Positions 42,153 to 51,592 are shown, counted from the first letter of the stretch. The stretch is DNA of 64,000 nt from an uncultured Clostridia bacterium (GCA_934434555.1 CAKRZX010000002.1:109800-173799), one strand, 5' to 3'. A program made the numbers and translations. The notes: generated by a model from the letters alone, not told the origin.

Positions 42153-43148
42153 ATGCGGGAAGATACCGAAAAATTTGAAGAAGAATATTTGTCGGAATAC
42201 TCATCAAAAGCGGCAAAAAGTCGCGGCAGAGAAAAAGAAGAACCGCAGTGCGCGCTCCGTACCGTGTTTCAGCGGGACAGGGACAGGATAATCTACTGCA
42301 AATCTTTCCGAAGACTGAAACACAAAACACAGGTGTTTCTTGCTCCCGAGGGCGACCATTATCGCACGCGTCTGACGCATACCCTTGAAGTCAGCCAGAT
42401 TGCACGCAGTATCGCAAGGGCATTAAGGCTGAATGAGGACCTTACCGAAGCAATTTCGATGGGGCACGATTTGGGGCACACTCCTTTCGGTCACGCAGGG
42501 GAAAGGGTGCTTAATGAAGTTTGTTCAACCGGGTTCAGGCACAACGTGCAAAGCAGGCGCGTTGTTGAAAAGTTGGAGGACGGAGAGGGACTTAACCTTA
42601 CGTGGGAAGTCCGTGACGGAATAGAGAATCATACGAGCCGCTCAACGCCCGCAACGTTGGAGGGAAAAGCAGTTTCCTATGCCGACAGAATTGCATACAT
42701 AAATCACGATATCGATGATGCGTGCCGTGCGGGGATAATCACCGATGCTGATTTGCCGTTCAGGGCAAATATGGTGCTCGGCACGAATCATTCCGCAAGA
42801 ATCAATACGCTTATATGTGATATAATAAAAAACAGCACGGGCAAAAACGATATCGTTATGTCTGCGGAAGTGTATGACGTTATGAACGAACTCCGCGATT
42901 ATATGTTCAAAAACATTTATTCAAGCACAAGCGGCGCAAAGACGGAAGAATCAAAGGCAGAGGGCGTGGTAAGGAATCTTTTCTTTGCCTATATGAAAGA
43001 TGATGCGAATCTTCCTCAGTCGGTTAAAAACGGAATCCGCCTTTACGGACGGGAGCAGGCGGTGTGCGACTACATTGCGGGAATGACCGACCAGTTCGCC
43101 TTAAAGGAATATGAGCGGCTGTTTATACCGCATTCGTGGAAGTTGTAG
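42153..43148 (+). CDS. dgt: dGTP triphosphohydrolase (HD domain, paralogue 2)
   Basis: 331 residues of the short bacterial dGTPase type. FRRLKHKTQVF, then TRLTHTLEVSQIARS (metal His) and AISMGHDLGHTPFGHAGE (HD motif) are diagnostic, with the late Asp in SYADRIAYINHD. It hydrolyses dGTP or other dNTPs to nucleoside plus triphosphate and so adjusts nucleotide pools. It is first in a block with dnaG and rpoD, the usual position in Clostridia. GGGAGG precedes the ATG. A longer, divergent paralogue is encoded at 16131. Confidence 0.93.
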   Translation: MREDTEKFEEEYLSEYSSKAAKSRGREKEEPQCALRTVFQRDRDRIIYCKSFRRLKHKTQVFLAPEGDHYRTRLTHTLEVSQIARSIARALRLNEDLTEAISMGHDLGHTPFGHAGERVLNEVCSTGFRHNVQSRRVVEKLEDGEGLNLTWEVRDGIENHTSRSTPATLEGKAVSYADRIAYINHDIDDACRAGIITDADLPFRANMVLGTNHSARINTLICDIIKNSTGKNDIVMSAEVYDVMNELRDYMFKNIYSSTSGAKTEESKAEGVVRNLFFAYMKDDANLPQSVKNGIRLYGREQAVCDYIAGMTDQFALKEYERLFIPHSWKL

Positions 43149-43156
43149 GTGGTTTT

Positions 43157-44917
43157 ATGCCGAGAATACCTGAAAGTTTTATCGAATCAATAATAGACAG
43201 AACGGATATTGTTGACGTTATAAGCGATTATGTCACTCTTAAACGGGCGGGAAATAACAGGTTTGTGGCGTGCTGTCCGTTCCACAGCGAAAAGACGCCG
43301 TCATTTTCGGTTGACGGGGACAAGCAGTTGTTCTACTGTTTCGGTTGTCACGTGGGCGGAAACGTAATTTCGTTCCTTGAAAAAAAAGAAAACTATACAT
43401 ATGTTGAAACAATAGAAGAACTTGCACGCCGCGCAAACGTGGACGTTCCGTACGAAAAGGGCGAAAATAAACCGTCGGTTTCAAGGGAAATCCGCACACG
43501 GATTCTTGAAGCAAATAAAGAAGCGGCAAGGTTTTACTTTAATACGCTTTTTGAGCCTGAGGGCACGGAGGGTATGGACTACTTTATAAATATCCGGGGT
43601 CTGGGCGAAAATATAATAAAGCGGTTCGGCTTGGGATATGCGCCTGACGCAAGGGATTCTTTAATAAAACATCTTAAACAAAAGGGCTTTGATGAAGATA
43701 CGCTTGTGCTTGCGGGTCTTGCGGTAAGAAACGAATACGGCATTCGGGACACTTTCCGCACAAGAGTGATGTTTCCCATAATTACGCAGACGGGCGATAT
43801 AATCGCTTTCGGCGGACGTGTGCTTGACAGTTCAAAGCCAAAATATCTTAATACAAACGATACGCCGGTATTTAATAAACGCAAAAATCTGTATGCGTAC
43901 AACCTGTTAAAAAAGAACAGCCGCAGACGGGCGATAATCTGCGAGGGCTATATGGACGTTATTGCCCTTAACGCCGCGGGATTCGACTGCGGTGTGGCGT
44001 CTTTGGGTACTGCGGTTACGCCCGAACAGGTCAAATTGCTTAAACGCAGTGTTGATGAGGTTTACGTTTGTTATGACGGCGATACGGCGGGGATAAGTGC
44101 AACCCATAAGGTAATTGACCTGATGAAAGCCGAGGGAATGAAGCCGAGGATTATTGCGCTTCCCATAGGCGTTGACCCTGACGAATATATAAAGGCAAAC
44201 GGGGCACCCGCGTTCAGTGAGATGATGAAAAAAGCAAAGACAAGTATTGAGTACCTTGTTGACGAAGCGTCGGCGGAGTGCGATATGAAGTCGGAAGAGG
44301 GACGGGCAGAATTTGCGCAGAAAGCAACGCAGATAATAAGCAAGTACGCCTTTGACAGTATTGAGCAGGAAATGTACTTAAAGCGGGTGCATTCTTTAAG
44401 CGGATTTTCAATGGACGCGTTGATGAACAGTTCACCCGCAATTTCGGGCAGCGAAAATGCCGCACAGGCATCAAACTACGGCATTGTAAAAAGGTTCAAT
44501 TCCGTAACCGAGCGGGCGCTTGTTGCGGTTTTGTCCGAACACCCGGAACTTAAAGCACTTGCACGGGAAACTCTTAAAGAAGAGTATTTTGAAGATTCGG
44601 CATATTTAAGAATATACAAATATATTTTGTCAAATTCCGAAAAAACGGATATCAAAACGCTTATCCGCGCGTTTCAGGACGATGAAAAATGCGTTGATGC
44701 GCTTTCGGCAGTGGGAATCGAGGATAATGTTTTCGGCGATTCAAAGGAATTTTTGAAAGACTGCTGCCTGAAAATGCATATGGGTTATCTTTCGCGCAAG
44801 CGTGAAGAATTGAAGGAAAAACTTTCGGCGTCGCTGCCGGCGGAAGAACAGATTGCCGCGGCGGCGGAAATGGCAAAAATAGATAAAGAGATTAAAAATC
44901 TGCGCAGACAGTTTTGA
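43157..44917 (+). CDS. dnaG: DNA primase
   Basis: 586 residues. ATG 43157 is chosen because GGTGG lies before it. The N-terminal zinc finger CPFHSEKTPSFSV with FYCFGCHVGG gives the CHCC ligands (about residues 34-63). The catalytic core has the RNAP-like YGIRDTFRTRVMFPI and the Toprim motif ICEGYMDVIAL with VYVCYDGDTAG (acidic residues). The last 130 residues are the variable helicase-binding domain. It makes RNA primers for DnaB-led replication. It is followed 18 bp later by rpoD in the macromolecular-synthesis operon. Confidence 0.96.
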   Translation: MPRIPESFIESIIDRTDIVDVISDYVTLKRAGNNRFVACCPFHSEKTPSFSVDGDKQLFYCFGCHVGGNVISFLEKKENYTYVETIEELARRANVDVPYEKGENKPSVSREIRTRILEANKEAARFYFNTLFEPEGTEGMDYFINIRGLGENIIKRFGLGYAPDARDSLIKHLKQKGFDEDTLVLAGLAVRNEYGIRDTFRTRVMFPIITQTGDIIAFGGRVLDSSKPKYLNTNDTPVFNKRKNLYAYNLLKKNSRRRAIICEGYMDVIALNAAGFDCGVASLGTAVTPEQVKLLKRSVDEVYVCYDGDTAGISATHKVIDLMKAEGMKPRIIALPIGVDPDEYIKANGAPAFSEMMKKAKTSIEYLVDEASAECDMKSEEGRAEFAQKATQIISKYAFDSIEQEMYLKRVHSLSGFSMDALMNSSPAISGSENAAQASNYGIVKRFNSVTERALVAVLSEHPELKALARETLKEEYFEDSAYLRIYKYILSNSEKTDIKTLIRAFQDDEKCVDALSAVGIEDNVFGDSKEFLKDCCLKMHMGYLSRKREELKEKLSASLPAEEQIAAAAEMAKIDKEIKNLRRQF

Positions 44918-44935
44918 CGCAGACGGGAGGAAAAT

Positions 44936-46087
44936 ATGAGCGAGAATGTAAACGGAAGTATGAATGAAGCCGTAAACGAAACTGAAAACGAAGTAACGTT
45001 CAGCGACCAACTTCTTGACAAAATGACTGAAATCAAGCAGAAAGTCAAGGAAGGCACAATCAAGAACGTGCTCACCTACACGGAAATAATCGATATGCTT
45101 GACGGCATTGATTACGACGTGGAGCAAATTGAAAAGATATTTGATACGCTTGAAGAAATGGGTATCAAAATCAAGAGCGACGCCGAGGCGGAAGCGGAAA
45201 TTGAGGCTTCCGAACTTGAAGACGCGGATTCCCATATGATTATTCTTAACGACAGCATAAGCGTTGACGACCCGGTAAGAATGTATCTTAAAGAAATGGG
45301 CAAAGTGCCGCTGCTTTCGGCGGACGAAGAAATTGAAATTGCGCAGCGCGTTGAAAAAGGCGACGAAAAGGCAAAAGAAAAACTTGCCGAGGCGAACCTG
45401 AGGCTTGTTGTAAGTATCGCAAAACGCTATGTGGGTCGCGGAATGCTGTTCCTTGATTTGATTCAGGAGGGCAATTTGGGTCTTATAAAGGCGGTTGAAA
45501 AATTCGACTACACAAAGGGCTATAAATTTTCAACATATGCCACCTGGTGGATTCGCCAGGCAATTACCCGCGCCATTGCCGACCAGGCGCGCACGATTCG
45601 TATTCCCGTGCATATGGTGGAAACGATTCATAAACTTTCCCGCGTTAAACGCCAGCTTGTGCAGTCGCTCGGACGCGACCCGCTGCCCGAAGAAATCGCC
45701 GAGGCAATGGACGTTTCGGTTGAGCGTGTGCGTGAGATAATAAAAATCGCACAGGACCCCGTTTCGTTGGAAACACCCATCGGCGAGGAAGAGGACAGCC
45801 ACCTGGGCGACTTTATTCCCGACGACGATATTCCGCTTCCCTCTGACGCGGCGGCGGCAACGCTTTTGAAGGAACAGCTTATGCAGGTGCTTTCAACCCT
45901 TACTCCCCGCGAGGAAAAGGTTCTGCGTCTGCGTTTCGGCATTGACGACGGCAGACAACGCACCCTTGAAGAAGTGGGCAAGGAATTCAATGTTACAAGG
46001 GAGCGTATCAGGCAGATTGAGGCAAAGGCACTGAGGAAACTCCGTCACCCCAGCCGCAGCAGAAAGTTGAAGGATTATCTTGAATAA
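44936..46087 (+). CDS. rpoD: RNA polymerase primary sigma factor
   Basis: 383 residues. Region 1.2 starts around DPVRMYLKEMGKVPLLS; region 2 contains FLDLIQEGNLGLIKAVEKF and KFSTYATWWIRQAITRAIAD (-10 recognition); region 3 has HKLSRVKRQL; region 4 ends with LRLRFGIDDGRQRTLEEVG and VTRERIRQIEAKALRKLR (-35 recognition). An acidic N-terminal part (residues 1-95) replaces the longer 1.1 region of other groups. It directs vegetative transcription, consistent with the TTGACA/TATAAT promoters seen here. The end overlaps the trmK start by 8 bp. Confidence 0.97.
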   Translation: MSENVNGSMNEAVNETENEVTFSDQLLDKMTEIKQKVKEGTIKNVLTYTEIIDMLDGIDYDVEQIEKIFDTLEEMGIKIKSDAEAEAEIEASELEDADSHMIILNDSISVDDPVRMYLKEMGKVPLLSADEEIEIAQRVEKGDEKAKEKLAEANLRLVVSIAKRYVGRGMLFLDLIQEGNLGLIKAVEKFDYTKGYKFSTYATWWIRQAITRAIADQARTIRIPVHMVETIHKLSRVKRQLVQSLGRDPLPEEIAEAMDVSVERVREIIKIAQDPVSLETPIGEEEDSHLGDFIPDDDIPLPSDAAAATLLKEQLMQVLSTLTPREEKVLRLRFGIDDGRQRTLEEVGKEFNVTRERIRQIEAKALRKLRHPSRSRKLKDYLE

Positions 46088-46754
46088 TCACCTTTCAAAA
46101 AGGCTTTGTAAGTTGGCGGAACTTGTTCCCGAATGCGAAGTGTTCGCCGATATCGGCTGCGATCACGGTATTTTAAGCGAATATATTATTTCCTCGGGCA
46201 AGGCAAAAAAAGTGCTTGCGTCTGATATAAGCGAAAATTCCCTTGCCAAGGCAAAAGAGCGGTGCAAAAAAAACACAGGTTTCTTTTTGGGAAGCGGGTT
46301 TGAGCCGCTGCCGCAAACGCCCGACGCTGCCGTTATAGCGGGTATGGGCGGAGATGAAATTGCAAAAATCATTCTTTCGCCAAAGGCAAGATGCCGCCTT
46401 GTTATGCAGCCTATGCGCGATTCCGCACCGCTCTATAAAGCACTTACGGAAAACGGCTTTTATATTGAAAAAGTTTGCGCGGTTGAAGACGAGGGTCGCA
46501 TTTATGAAATTATTTCGGCGCTGCCGGGCAAAGATTCGCCCTTTGATTACGGGCTTCCGCCCCTTGACAGGCTTGAAATCGACGCTGGCGCATTAAAACT
46601 TTTGTATTTCAAGAAAAAAATCACACTGTCGGCTGCTAAACAAGCCGAAAACGCAAAGACGCTCCGCGGCGAAAAAAGAGCGGAGGAAATGAAGAGTCGG
46701 CTTGAAAAAATCTGTGAGGTGATAGATTATGCCGAAAGTAGGGGACGTTATTGA
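46080..46754 (+). CDS. trmK: tRNA (adenine(22)-N1)-methyltransferase
   Basis: 224 residues from a TTG start inside the end of rpoD (GAAGGA upstream). The SAM-binding motif is FADIGCDHGILSEYI (about residues 21-35), followed by ASDISENSLAKAKERC and GMGGDEI (the catalytic-region Gly motif). It methylates A22 of certain tRNAs (TrmK/YqfN family), with a C-terminal helical tail. The rpoD-trmK-Nif3 order is standard for Bacillota; the next start codon lies inside this gene. Confidence 0.93.
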   Translation: MNNHLSKRLCKLAELVPECEVFADIGCDHGILSEYIISSGKAKKVLASDISENSLAKAKERCKKNTGFFLGSGFEPLPQTPDAAVIAGMGGDEIAKIILSPKARCRLVMQPMRDSAPLYKALTENGFYIEKVCAVEDEGRIYEIISALPGKDSPFDYGLPPLDRLEIDAGALKLLYFKKKITLSAAKQAENAKTLRGEKRAEEMKSRLEKICEVIDYAESRGRY

Positions 46755-47517
46755 TTTAATCGAGAGTATTGCAAAGCCCGCGTATGCGTATTCGTGGGAT
46801 AACAGCGGCTTTGCCTGCGGAAACAGAAACGCGGAAGTTGAAAACGTGCTTGTTACTCTTGACATAACAAAAGATGTTGTGCTTGAAGCGGCAAAGAAAA
46901 ACTGCCAAATGATTATATCGCACCACCCGCTTATTTTTCACCCGATAAAAACGGCGGACGAAGATACATACGAGGGCGGGGTACTGTCCGCGCTTTTCAA
47001 AAACGGAATCGCCCTTTACTGCGCACATACAAGTCTTGACATTGCTTTTGGCGGCGTGAACGACGCACTGTGCGAAAAACTCGGGCTTAAAAGCGTTGAA
47101 CTGCTTGATGAAAACAAAATTGACGGCGAAACCGTTTCCTGCGGAAGAATCGGCGAACTTGAAAACGAAATGAGCGGAGAAGAATTCGTTTCTTTCCTTA
47201 AAGAAAGCACGGGAGCAAAAAGCGTGCTGACTTCGGGCTTAAACAACAAAACGGTAAAGTCTGTTGCGCTTTGCACGGGCGCGGGCGAAGATATGGCTTT
47301 TATAAAAAAAGCAGATGTGTTTGTAACGGGAGAAGTAAAATATCATACGGCTTTGGAGCTTAAATGGCAAAATATTGCTTTTGCCGCCATCGGTCACTAT
47401 TATTCGGAAGTGCATATTGCCCGGGCGCTCTGCAAGAGTTTACAAAACCGTGCAAATGTGATACAATATAATTTGCGGTTTGTTCCGTCAGAAACAAATA
47501 CCGACCCGTTTGATTAA
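46729..47517 (+). CDS. Nif3-like dinuclear metal center protein (YqfO-like)
   Basis: 262 residues, the short form without the internal PII-like insertion of Bacillus YqfO. Metal ligands are visible in ISHHPLIFHP (about residues 63-72), CAHTSLDIA (about residues 101-109), and near the C terminus in DVFVTGEVKYHTALE and IGHYYSE. The family binds two metal ions; proposed roles include GTP cyclohydrolase-type or other hydrolase activities, none firmly established. It overlaps the end of trmK by 26 bp. Confidence 0.93.
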   Translation: MPKVGDVIDLIESIAKPAYAYSWDNSGFACGNRNAEVENVLVTLDITKDVVLEAAKKNCQMIISHHPLIFHPIKTADEDTYEGGVLSALFKNGIALYCAHTSLDIAFGGVNDALCEKLGLKSVELLDENKIDGETVSCGRIGELENEMSGEEFVSFLKESTGAKSVLTSGLNNKTVKSVALCTGAGEDMAFIKKADVFVTGEVKYHTALELKWQNIAFAAIGHYYSEVHIARALCKSLQNRANVIQYNLRFVPSETNTDPFD

Positions 47518-47532
47518 TGAGGAGGATATATA

Positions 47533-48231
47533 ATGATAAATGAAATAAGTAAACTGCTTGAATACCAGCAGGCAGACCTTAAAGTTGAAGCAGAAGAGAA
47601 AAAAGTAAAATCCAGCAATGAGCGCAAAACGGCGAATTTAATGAAACAGCGCTACGAACTTGCGGTTGAAGAAAGAAAAAAACTTATTGCCCGCAGAGAT
47701 GAAGCGGAAAAAGAAATCGCCGCTGCACAGGCAGAAGTTGAAAAACTCACATCTCTTGCGGATATCGACAGGGTTCAGAATGCGCCTGAGGACACGGACG
47801 CACTTAAAAAACTGCTTGCCGACGTTGATAAACTCACTTTATCTTTAACAAAGCTTGAAAATAAACTCAACAAGGTCAATGCTGATGTGGAGGCGAATGA
47901 GAAGAAAATAAACGAATATGCTTCCGTTGCGAATAAATCAAGGGAAGAATTCAATACAAATAAAGCGGAATACGAAAAGATTCTTGCTGCGGTAAAGCCT
48001 GAAATAGACAGGCTTAAAGCCGAAAGAGACAAACTTGAAAAAGGCGTAAATCCCGCATTTTTGGCAAAGTACAAGGCGCTTAAAAAGAACAAAATTGTTC
48101 CCACCGCGCCCCTTAACGACAGGCGCTGCGGCGGATGTCATATGGAAATGCCCTCATTCACGGTTTCAAATGCCCTTAAAAACGGCTACTGTGAATGTGA
48201 AAACTGCGGAAGAATTGTTTACGTGGAATAA
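47533..48231 (+). CDS. Coiled-coil protein with C4 zinc ribbon
   Basis: 232 residues. Residues 1-180 are an almost unbroken Lys/Glu/Ala-rich coiled coil (ADVDKLTLSLTKLENKLNKV region). Residues 195-230 form a zinc ribbon with two Cys pairs (CGGCHMEMP and CECENCGRIVYV). This C4-type family lies next to Nif3-like genes in many Bacillota and is thought to act in RNA or ribosome-related functions; there is no firm assignment. AGGAGG precedes the ATG, and rnpB begins 9 bp after the stop. Confidence 0.88.
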   Translation: MINEISKLLEYQQADLKVEAEEKKVKSSNERKTANLMKQRYELAVEERKKLIARRDEAEKEIAAAQAEVEKLTSLADIDRVQNAPEDTDALKKLLADVDKLTLSLTKLENKLNKVNADVEANEKKINEYASVANKSREEFNTNKAEYEKILAAVKPEIDRLKAERDKLEKGVNPAFLAKYKALKKNKIVPTAPLNDRRCGGCHMEMPSFTVSNALKNGYCECENCGRIVYVE

Positions 48232-48240
48232 TTGCTTATA

Positions 48241-48570
48241 TATGAGCAGGTCGGATGACTGCGGTGAAAATACGAGGAAAGTCCGAGCTTCACAGAGCAG
48301 GGTGCCGGATAACGTCCGGTGGAGGCGACTCTAAGGAAAGTGCAACAGAGATATACCGCCGCTTTACGCGGTAAGGGTGGAAAGGCGGGGTAAGAGCCCA
48401 CCGTTCGCCTTGGCGACTCGGCGAACCTGTAAACCCCACCCGAAGCAAGATTGATATGGGAGTGTTAACGGCTGCTCGTCGGCTCCCTGTAATCGCTTAA
48501 ATTCATCGGCAACGGTGAAGATAGATAGATAGTCATCTAAAACAGAACTCGGCTTACAGACCTACTCATA
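48241..48570 (+). ncRNA. rnpB: RNase P RNA
   Basis: The ends pair (TATGAGCAGGTC with GACCTACTCATA), and the conserved cores GAGGAAAGTCCGAGCTTC and ACAGAACTCGGCTTACAG are present together with GGTAAGAGCCCACC-type central sequence (GGGGTAAGAGCCCACCG). The length, about 330 nt, and the layout fit bacterial RNase P RNA, the catalytic RNA that removes 5' leaders from pre-tRNAs. Confidence 0.95.
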
Positions 48571-48575
48571 TTGCG

Positions 48576-48613
48576 CCCGACGGTGCTTTTTGCACCGTCG
48601 GGTATTTTTTTTT
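48576..48613 (+). terminator. Terminator after rnpB
   Basis: Eleven-bp stem CCCGACGGTGC (48576-48586) with GCACCGTCGGG (48592-48602), TTTTT loop, then TA and nine T. Confidence 0.93.
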
Positions 48614-48666
48614 GTTCTATAAGAGAATGCCTGTACATATGCTTTTTATGCGTAGGAGGACAACTT

Positions 48667-49506
48667 ATGGACAGAATAAAGGAACTCTTGCCCGAAAAAA
48701 TAAAAAAGGCGTATGAACAGGCAGACAGGAGCAATCTTACGGAAATCCGTCTGCGAACGGGAAGTCCCGTTTATTTTTACGTAAACGGCATTGAGTACGG
48801 TGCGGACGAACGGGGGATAAGCAAGTGCGACGGCTATGTTTTTACCAAAAAAGACGCAGAAGTTTTCTGGCAGAAACTTTGCGGCGGCGCGCCTTACAGC
48901 GTAACGGAAAATCAGCGGGCGGGATATATCACGCTTGACGGAAACCGCGTTGGTTTTGCGGGCGAGTATGCCTGCGCAGACGGCGAAGTAAAACATCTTT
49001 TAAGCATAAATTCATTCTGCATAAGAATTATGCATCAGGTAAAAGGCTGCGGACGGCAGATTTACAAAAGTCTGTTTGAAGATAATTATCCCTGCGATAC
49101 GCTTATCGTTTCGCCGCCCGGGTGCGGAAAAACAACGTTATTAAGGGACTTGGCACGGCTGTTTTCGTCCGACGGATATTCCGTATGCGTTGCCGATGAG
49201 CGGGGCGAAATTGCGGGCGGAAACGCAGATGTGGGAAAACGCACGGACGTGTTTTCGGGCGCGGATAAGGCAAGAATGATAAACAATATGGTGCGCTCCC
49301 TTGCACCGCAGATAATAATTGCCGACGAGTTGGGAAACGAGAACGATATAAAAGCCGTAAATGCCGCACGGACACAGGGCGTAACGGTTATTGCGTCCGC
49401 CCACGGAAGAAGCGCTGCCGACGCGGAAAAACGTGTGGGGAAATTCAAAAGATATGTTTTGCTTGACAAGTCCTTTGTTTCGGGCGGCTTTTTTAAGGTG
49501 GAGTAA
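48667..49506 (+). CDS. spoIIIAA: Stage III sporulation protein AA (ATPase)
   Basis: 279 residues from ATG 48667, behind AGGAGG. Residues 1-130 are the N-terminal domain (LTEIRLRTGSPVYFY). The ATPase domain has Walker A VSPPGCGKTTLLRDL (about residue 148) and ends with VTVIASAHGRS. It resembles type II/IV secretion ATPases and powers the channel between mother cell and forespore. It opens the eight-gene spoIIIA operon. A CATATGCT at 48636 resembles a sigma-E -10, but the -35 is not convincing. Confidence 0.93.
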   Translation: MDRIKELLPEKIKKAYEQADRSNLTEIRLRTGSPVYFYVNGIEYGADERGISKCDGYVFTKKDAEVFWQKLCGGAPYSVTENQRAGYITLDGNRVGFAGEYACADGEVKHLLSINSFCIRIMHQVKGCGRQIYKSLFEDNYPCDTLIVSPPGCGKTTLLRDLARLFSSDGYSVCVADERGEIAGGNADVGKRTDVFSGADKARMINNMVRSLAPQIIIADELGNENDIKAVNAARTQGVTVIASAHGRSAADAEKRVGKFKRYVLLDKSFVSGGFFKVE

Positions 49507-49508
49507 AA

Positions 49509-49937
49509 ATGAAAATATTCGTGTGTTTTCTTTTATGCATTACCGGAGTGCTTTTAGGCGAATTCAGGGCGGAGAATTTAAGGAAAAAACTGAGGCGCGC
49601 AGACGAATTCGCGGCGCTGTTCAGACGGCTTGAAAGTGCGGTGGAGTATTCGGGCGAAAGCCTGTACAGTGCCGTTAAAAGGGAAAAGGACTTTGTGAAA
49701 ATCATTGACGGTTTTATTGAAAACGAAGATAAGTTTTGTGCAAATCTGCTTATAAAAACACTTGAATCGGCGGAAAAAAGCAACGATATCGCTTCTGCCG
49801 CGGCGAACATAAAAGCGGCGCAAAAAGAAATAGAAGAGTATAAAAAAACAAAACAGGAGGAGTACCGCGGAAAAATAAAGGCTATGCCGGCTCTCGGACT
49901 TATAGCGGGACTTTTTATCTCGGTGCTTATAATATGA
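49509..49937 (+). CDS. spoIIIAB: Stage III sporulation protein AB
   Basis: 142 residues. The N-terminal helix MKIFVCFLLCITGVLLGEF and a C-terminal membrane helix (LGLIAGLFISVLII) bracket a charged helical core, as in SpoIIIAB, a GspF-like membrane component of the feeding-tube channel. It starts 3 bp after spoIIIAA and its stop overlaps spoIIIAC by 4 bp. Confidence 0.9.
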   Translation: MKIFVCFLLCITGVLLGEFRAENLRKKLRRADEFAALFRRLESAVEYSGESLYSAVKREKDFVKIIDGFIENEDKFCANLLIKTLESAEKSNDIASAAANIKAAQKEIEEYKKTKQEEYRGKIKAMPALGLIAGLFISVLII

Positions 49938-50131
49938 ATATAGATATTATTTTCAAAATTGCGGGAATAGGAATACTTGTAACGGTGCTTAACCAACTGC
50001 TTACCCGCTGGGGCAGGGACGATATTGCAATGATAACTACGGTTGTGGGCTTAATTGTGGCGCTTTTACTGGCGGTTGATATGGTAGCCGACTTCTTCAA
50101 TACAATTAAAAGCGCGTTTTCGCTGTACTGA
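49934..50131 (+). CDS. spoIIIAC: Stage III sporulation protein AC
   Basis: 65 residues with two membrane helices and the conserved GIGILVTVLNQLLTRWGRDD motif, characteristic of SpoIIIAC. Integral membrane part of the SpoIIIA-SpoIIQ channel. It overlaps spoIIIAB by 4 bp. Confidence 0.93.
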   Translation: MNIDIIFKIAGIGILVTVLNQLLTRWGRDDIAMITTVVGLIVALLLAVDMVADFFNTIKSAFSLY

Positions 50132-50132
50132 A

Positions 50133-50516
50133 ATGGATAATATTCTGTTTATTGTGCTTTTCGGTATTGCCTGTACCGGAGCGATTGCGTTTTTGAAAAA
50201 GTATTCGCCCGAATATGTGCTTCCTGCCGCTCTGTGCGCGGGAGTAATGATTCTTTTATATGTTCTGGGCGATGTGCTTGATATAAAAGAGCGAATTGAA
50301 ACGCTGTTTGAGGCTTCCTTGGAAAAAGAATATCTGCGCTCAATAGGCAAAATTACGGCGGTGTGCTTTATCGGGCAGTGGGGAAGCAGACTGTGCGTTG
50401 ACGCGGGCGAAAATTCCCTTGCGGAGAAAATGGAAACGGCGGTTAAAATCACGGTTACGGGGCTGAGTCTGCCGTATATAGAAAAACTGTTTCAGATTGT
50501 GACGATGATTGAATGA
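50133..50516 (+). CDS. spoIIIAD: Stage III sporulation protein AD
   Basis: 127 residues with a SpoIIIAC-like N-terminal half (FGIACTGAIAFLKKYSPEYV) and a conserved C-terminal region (GKITAVCFIGQWGSRLCVDA). Membrane component of the SpoIIIA channel. It starts 1 bp after spoIIIAC, and its end overlaps spoIIIAE by 4 bp. Confidence 0.93.
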   Translation: MDNILFIVLFGIACTGAIAFLKKYSPEYVLPAALCAGVMILLYVLGDVLDIKERIETLFEASLEKEYLRSIGKITAVCFIGQWGSRLCVDAGENSLAEKMETAVKITVTGLSLPYIEKLFQIVTMIE

Positions 50517-51592
50517 AAAAAATACTGCTGGTTTTACCTGTACTTATTCTTTTGCTGTGCATTCCCGTTCGTGCCGGAGCGGATTTTTCTGCCGCTGATT
50601 CGGCTGCGGGGGAAACGCCGCTCGGTACGCCGACGGAAATAGTAAAGAGCATTCTTGACAATTCGCTGAACCTTGACGGGCAAAGTATACTTAAAAACAT
50701 ATGCCAGATTCTCTTTGCGGCACTTAAATCAAGTCTGCCCTCGCTTACGGGTGTGTTTGCGGCGGCGGTGCTGCTTTCGGTAGCAAAAAGCAGTTCGTTT
50801 TTGGGAAACGCAAGCGAAGCGGCGCTTATGGGCGGGAGAGCCGTTACGTCGGTAATTCTGCTTTCGGGGGCAATAAGCGTGATAAAATCGGCAAAAGCGA
50901 GCCTTGAAACGGTGGACGCTTTTTCCGGGGCACTTATGCCGGTAATGTGTACGCTGCTTGCGTCAAGCGGGGCACAGAGCGCAAGCGCAACGCTTGCTCC
51001 GTCGTCGGCAATGCTTTCAACGCTGCTTATAAAGATACTTTCAAATTTTGTATTTCCGCTTATTGCCGGAGCAATGGCGCTTTCCCTTGCCGACGGAACA
51101 ATAGGCGAGGGGAAACTTTCGGGCGTAACGGCACTGCTTAAAAGCGCGGCAACGTGGGTTATCGGCGGGCTGTTTACAATCTTTTCGGGCGTGATAACGT
51201 TGCAGGGGCTTGTTTCGGGCGTGTCGGACGGAATCTCACTGCGCAGCATAAAATACGCTCTTTCTTCGTCCGTTCCCGTAATCGGCGGAGCAGTTTCCGA
51301 AAGCGTGGCGGCGGTAATATCGGGTGCCTGTGCGCTTAAAGGTGCGGCGGGGATTATGGGCATTATAGTAATTGTAACAACGGTTCTTTCGCCTACGCTT
51401 AACCTTTTGGGATACTACGCGGCAATAAAATGTCTTTCGGCGGTAATTACGCCTTTTTGTGAAAATAAGATTTGCGATATGATTAAAAACGCGGCGGAAT
51501 ATATAAAACTTGCGGCAATAACCGTGTTCGGCGTAGGCGTGATATGGTTTGTATTTTTAAGTGCGCTTGTGTGCTGCGGAGGCGGAATGTGA
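50513..51592 (+). CDS. spoIIIAE: Stage III sporulation protein AE
   Basis: 359 residues. Signal-like N terminus, then about eight membrane helices separated by short polar loops (LPSLTGVFAAAVLLSVAKS; SLADGTIGEGKLSGVTALLK). It is the largest membrane subunit of the SpoIIIA complex and resembles polytopic export-gate proteins. It ends GGGM, where the GTG start of spoIIIAF overlaps the stop. Confidence 0.92.
   Translation: MKKILLVLPVLILLLCIPVRAGADFSAADSAAGETPLGTPTEIVKSILDNSLNLDGQSILKNICQILFAALKSSLPSLTGVFAAAVLLSVAKSSSFLGNASEAALMGGRAVTSVILLSGAISVIKSAKASLETVDAFSGALMPVMCTLLASSGAQSASATLAPSSAMLSTLLIKILSNFVFPLIAGAMALSLADGTIGEGKLSGVTALLKSAATWVIGGLFTIFSGVITLQGLVSGVSDGISLRSIKYALSSSVPVIGGAVSESVAAVISGACALKGAAGIMGIIVIVTTVLSPTLNLLGYYAAIKCLSAVITPFCENKICDMIKNAAEYIKLAAITVFGVGVIWFVFLSALVCCGGGM

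Noticed and set aside
48636..48643. Sigma-E promoter for the spoIIIA operon
   Set aside because: CATATGCT resembles a sigma-E -10, but no convincing -35 is present at the right distance, so it is mentioned only in the spoIIIAA entry.
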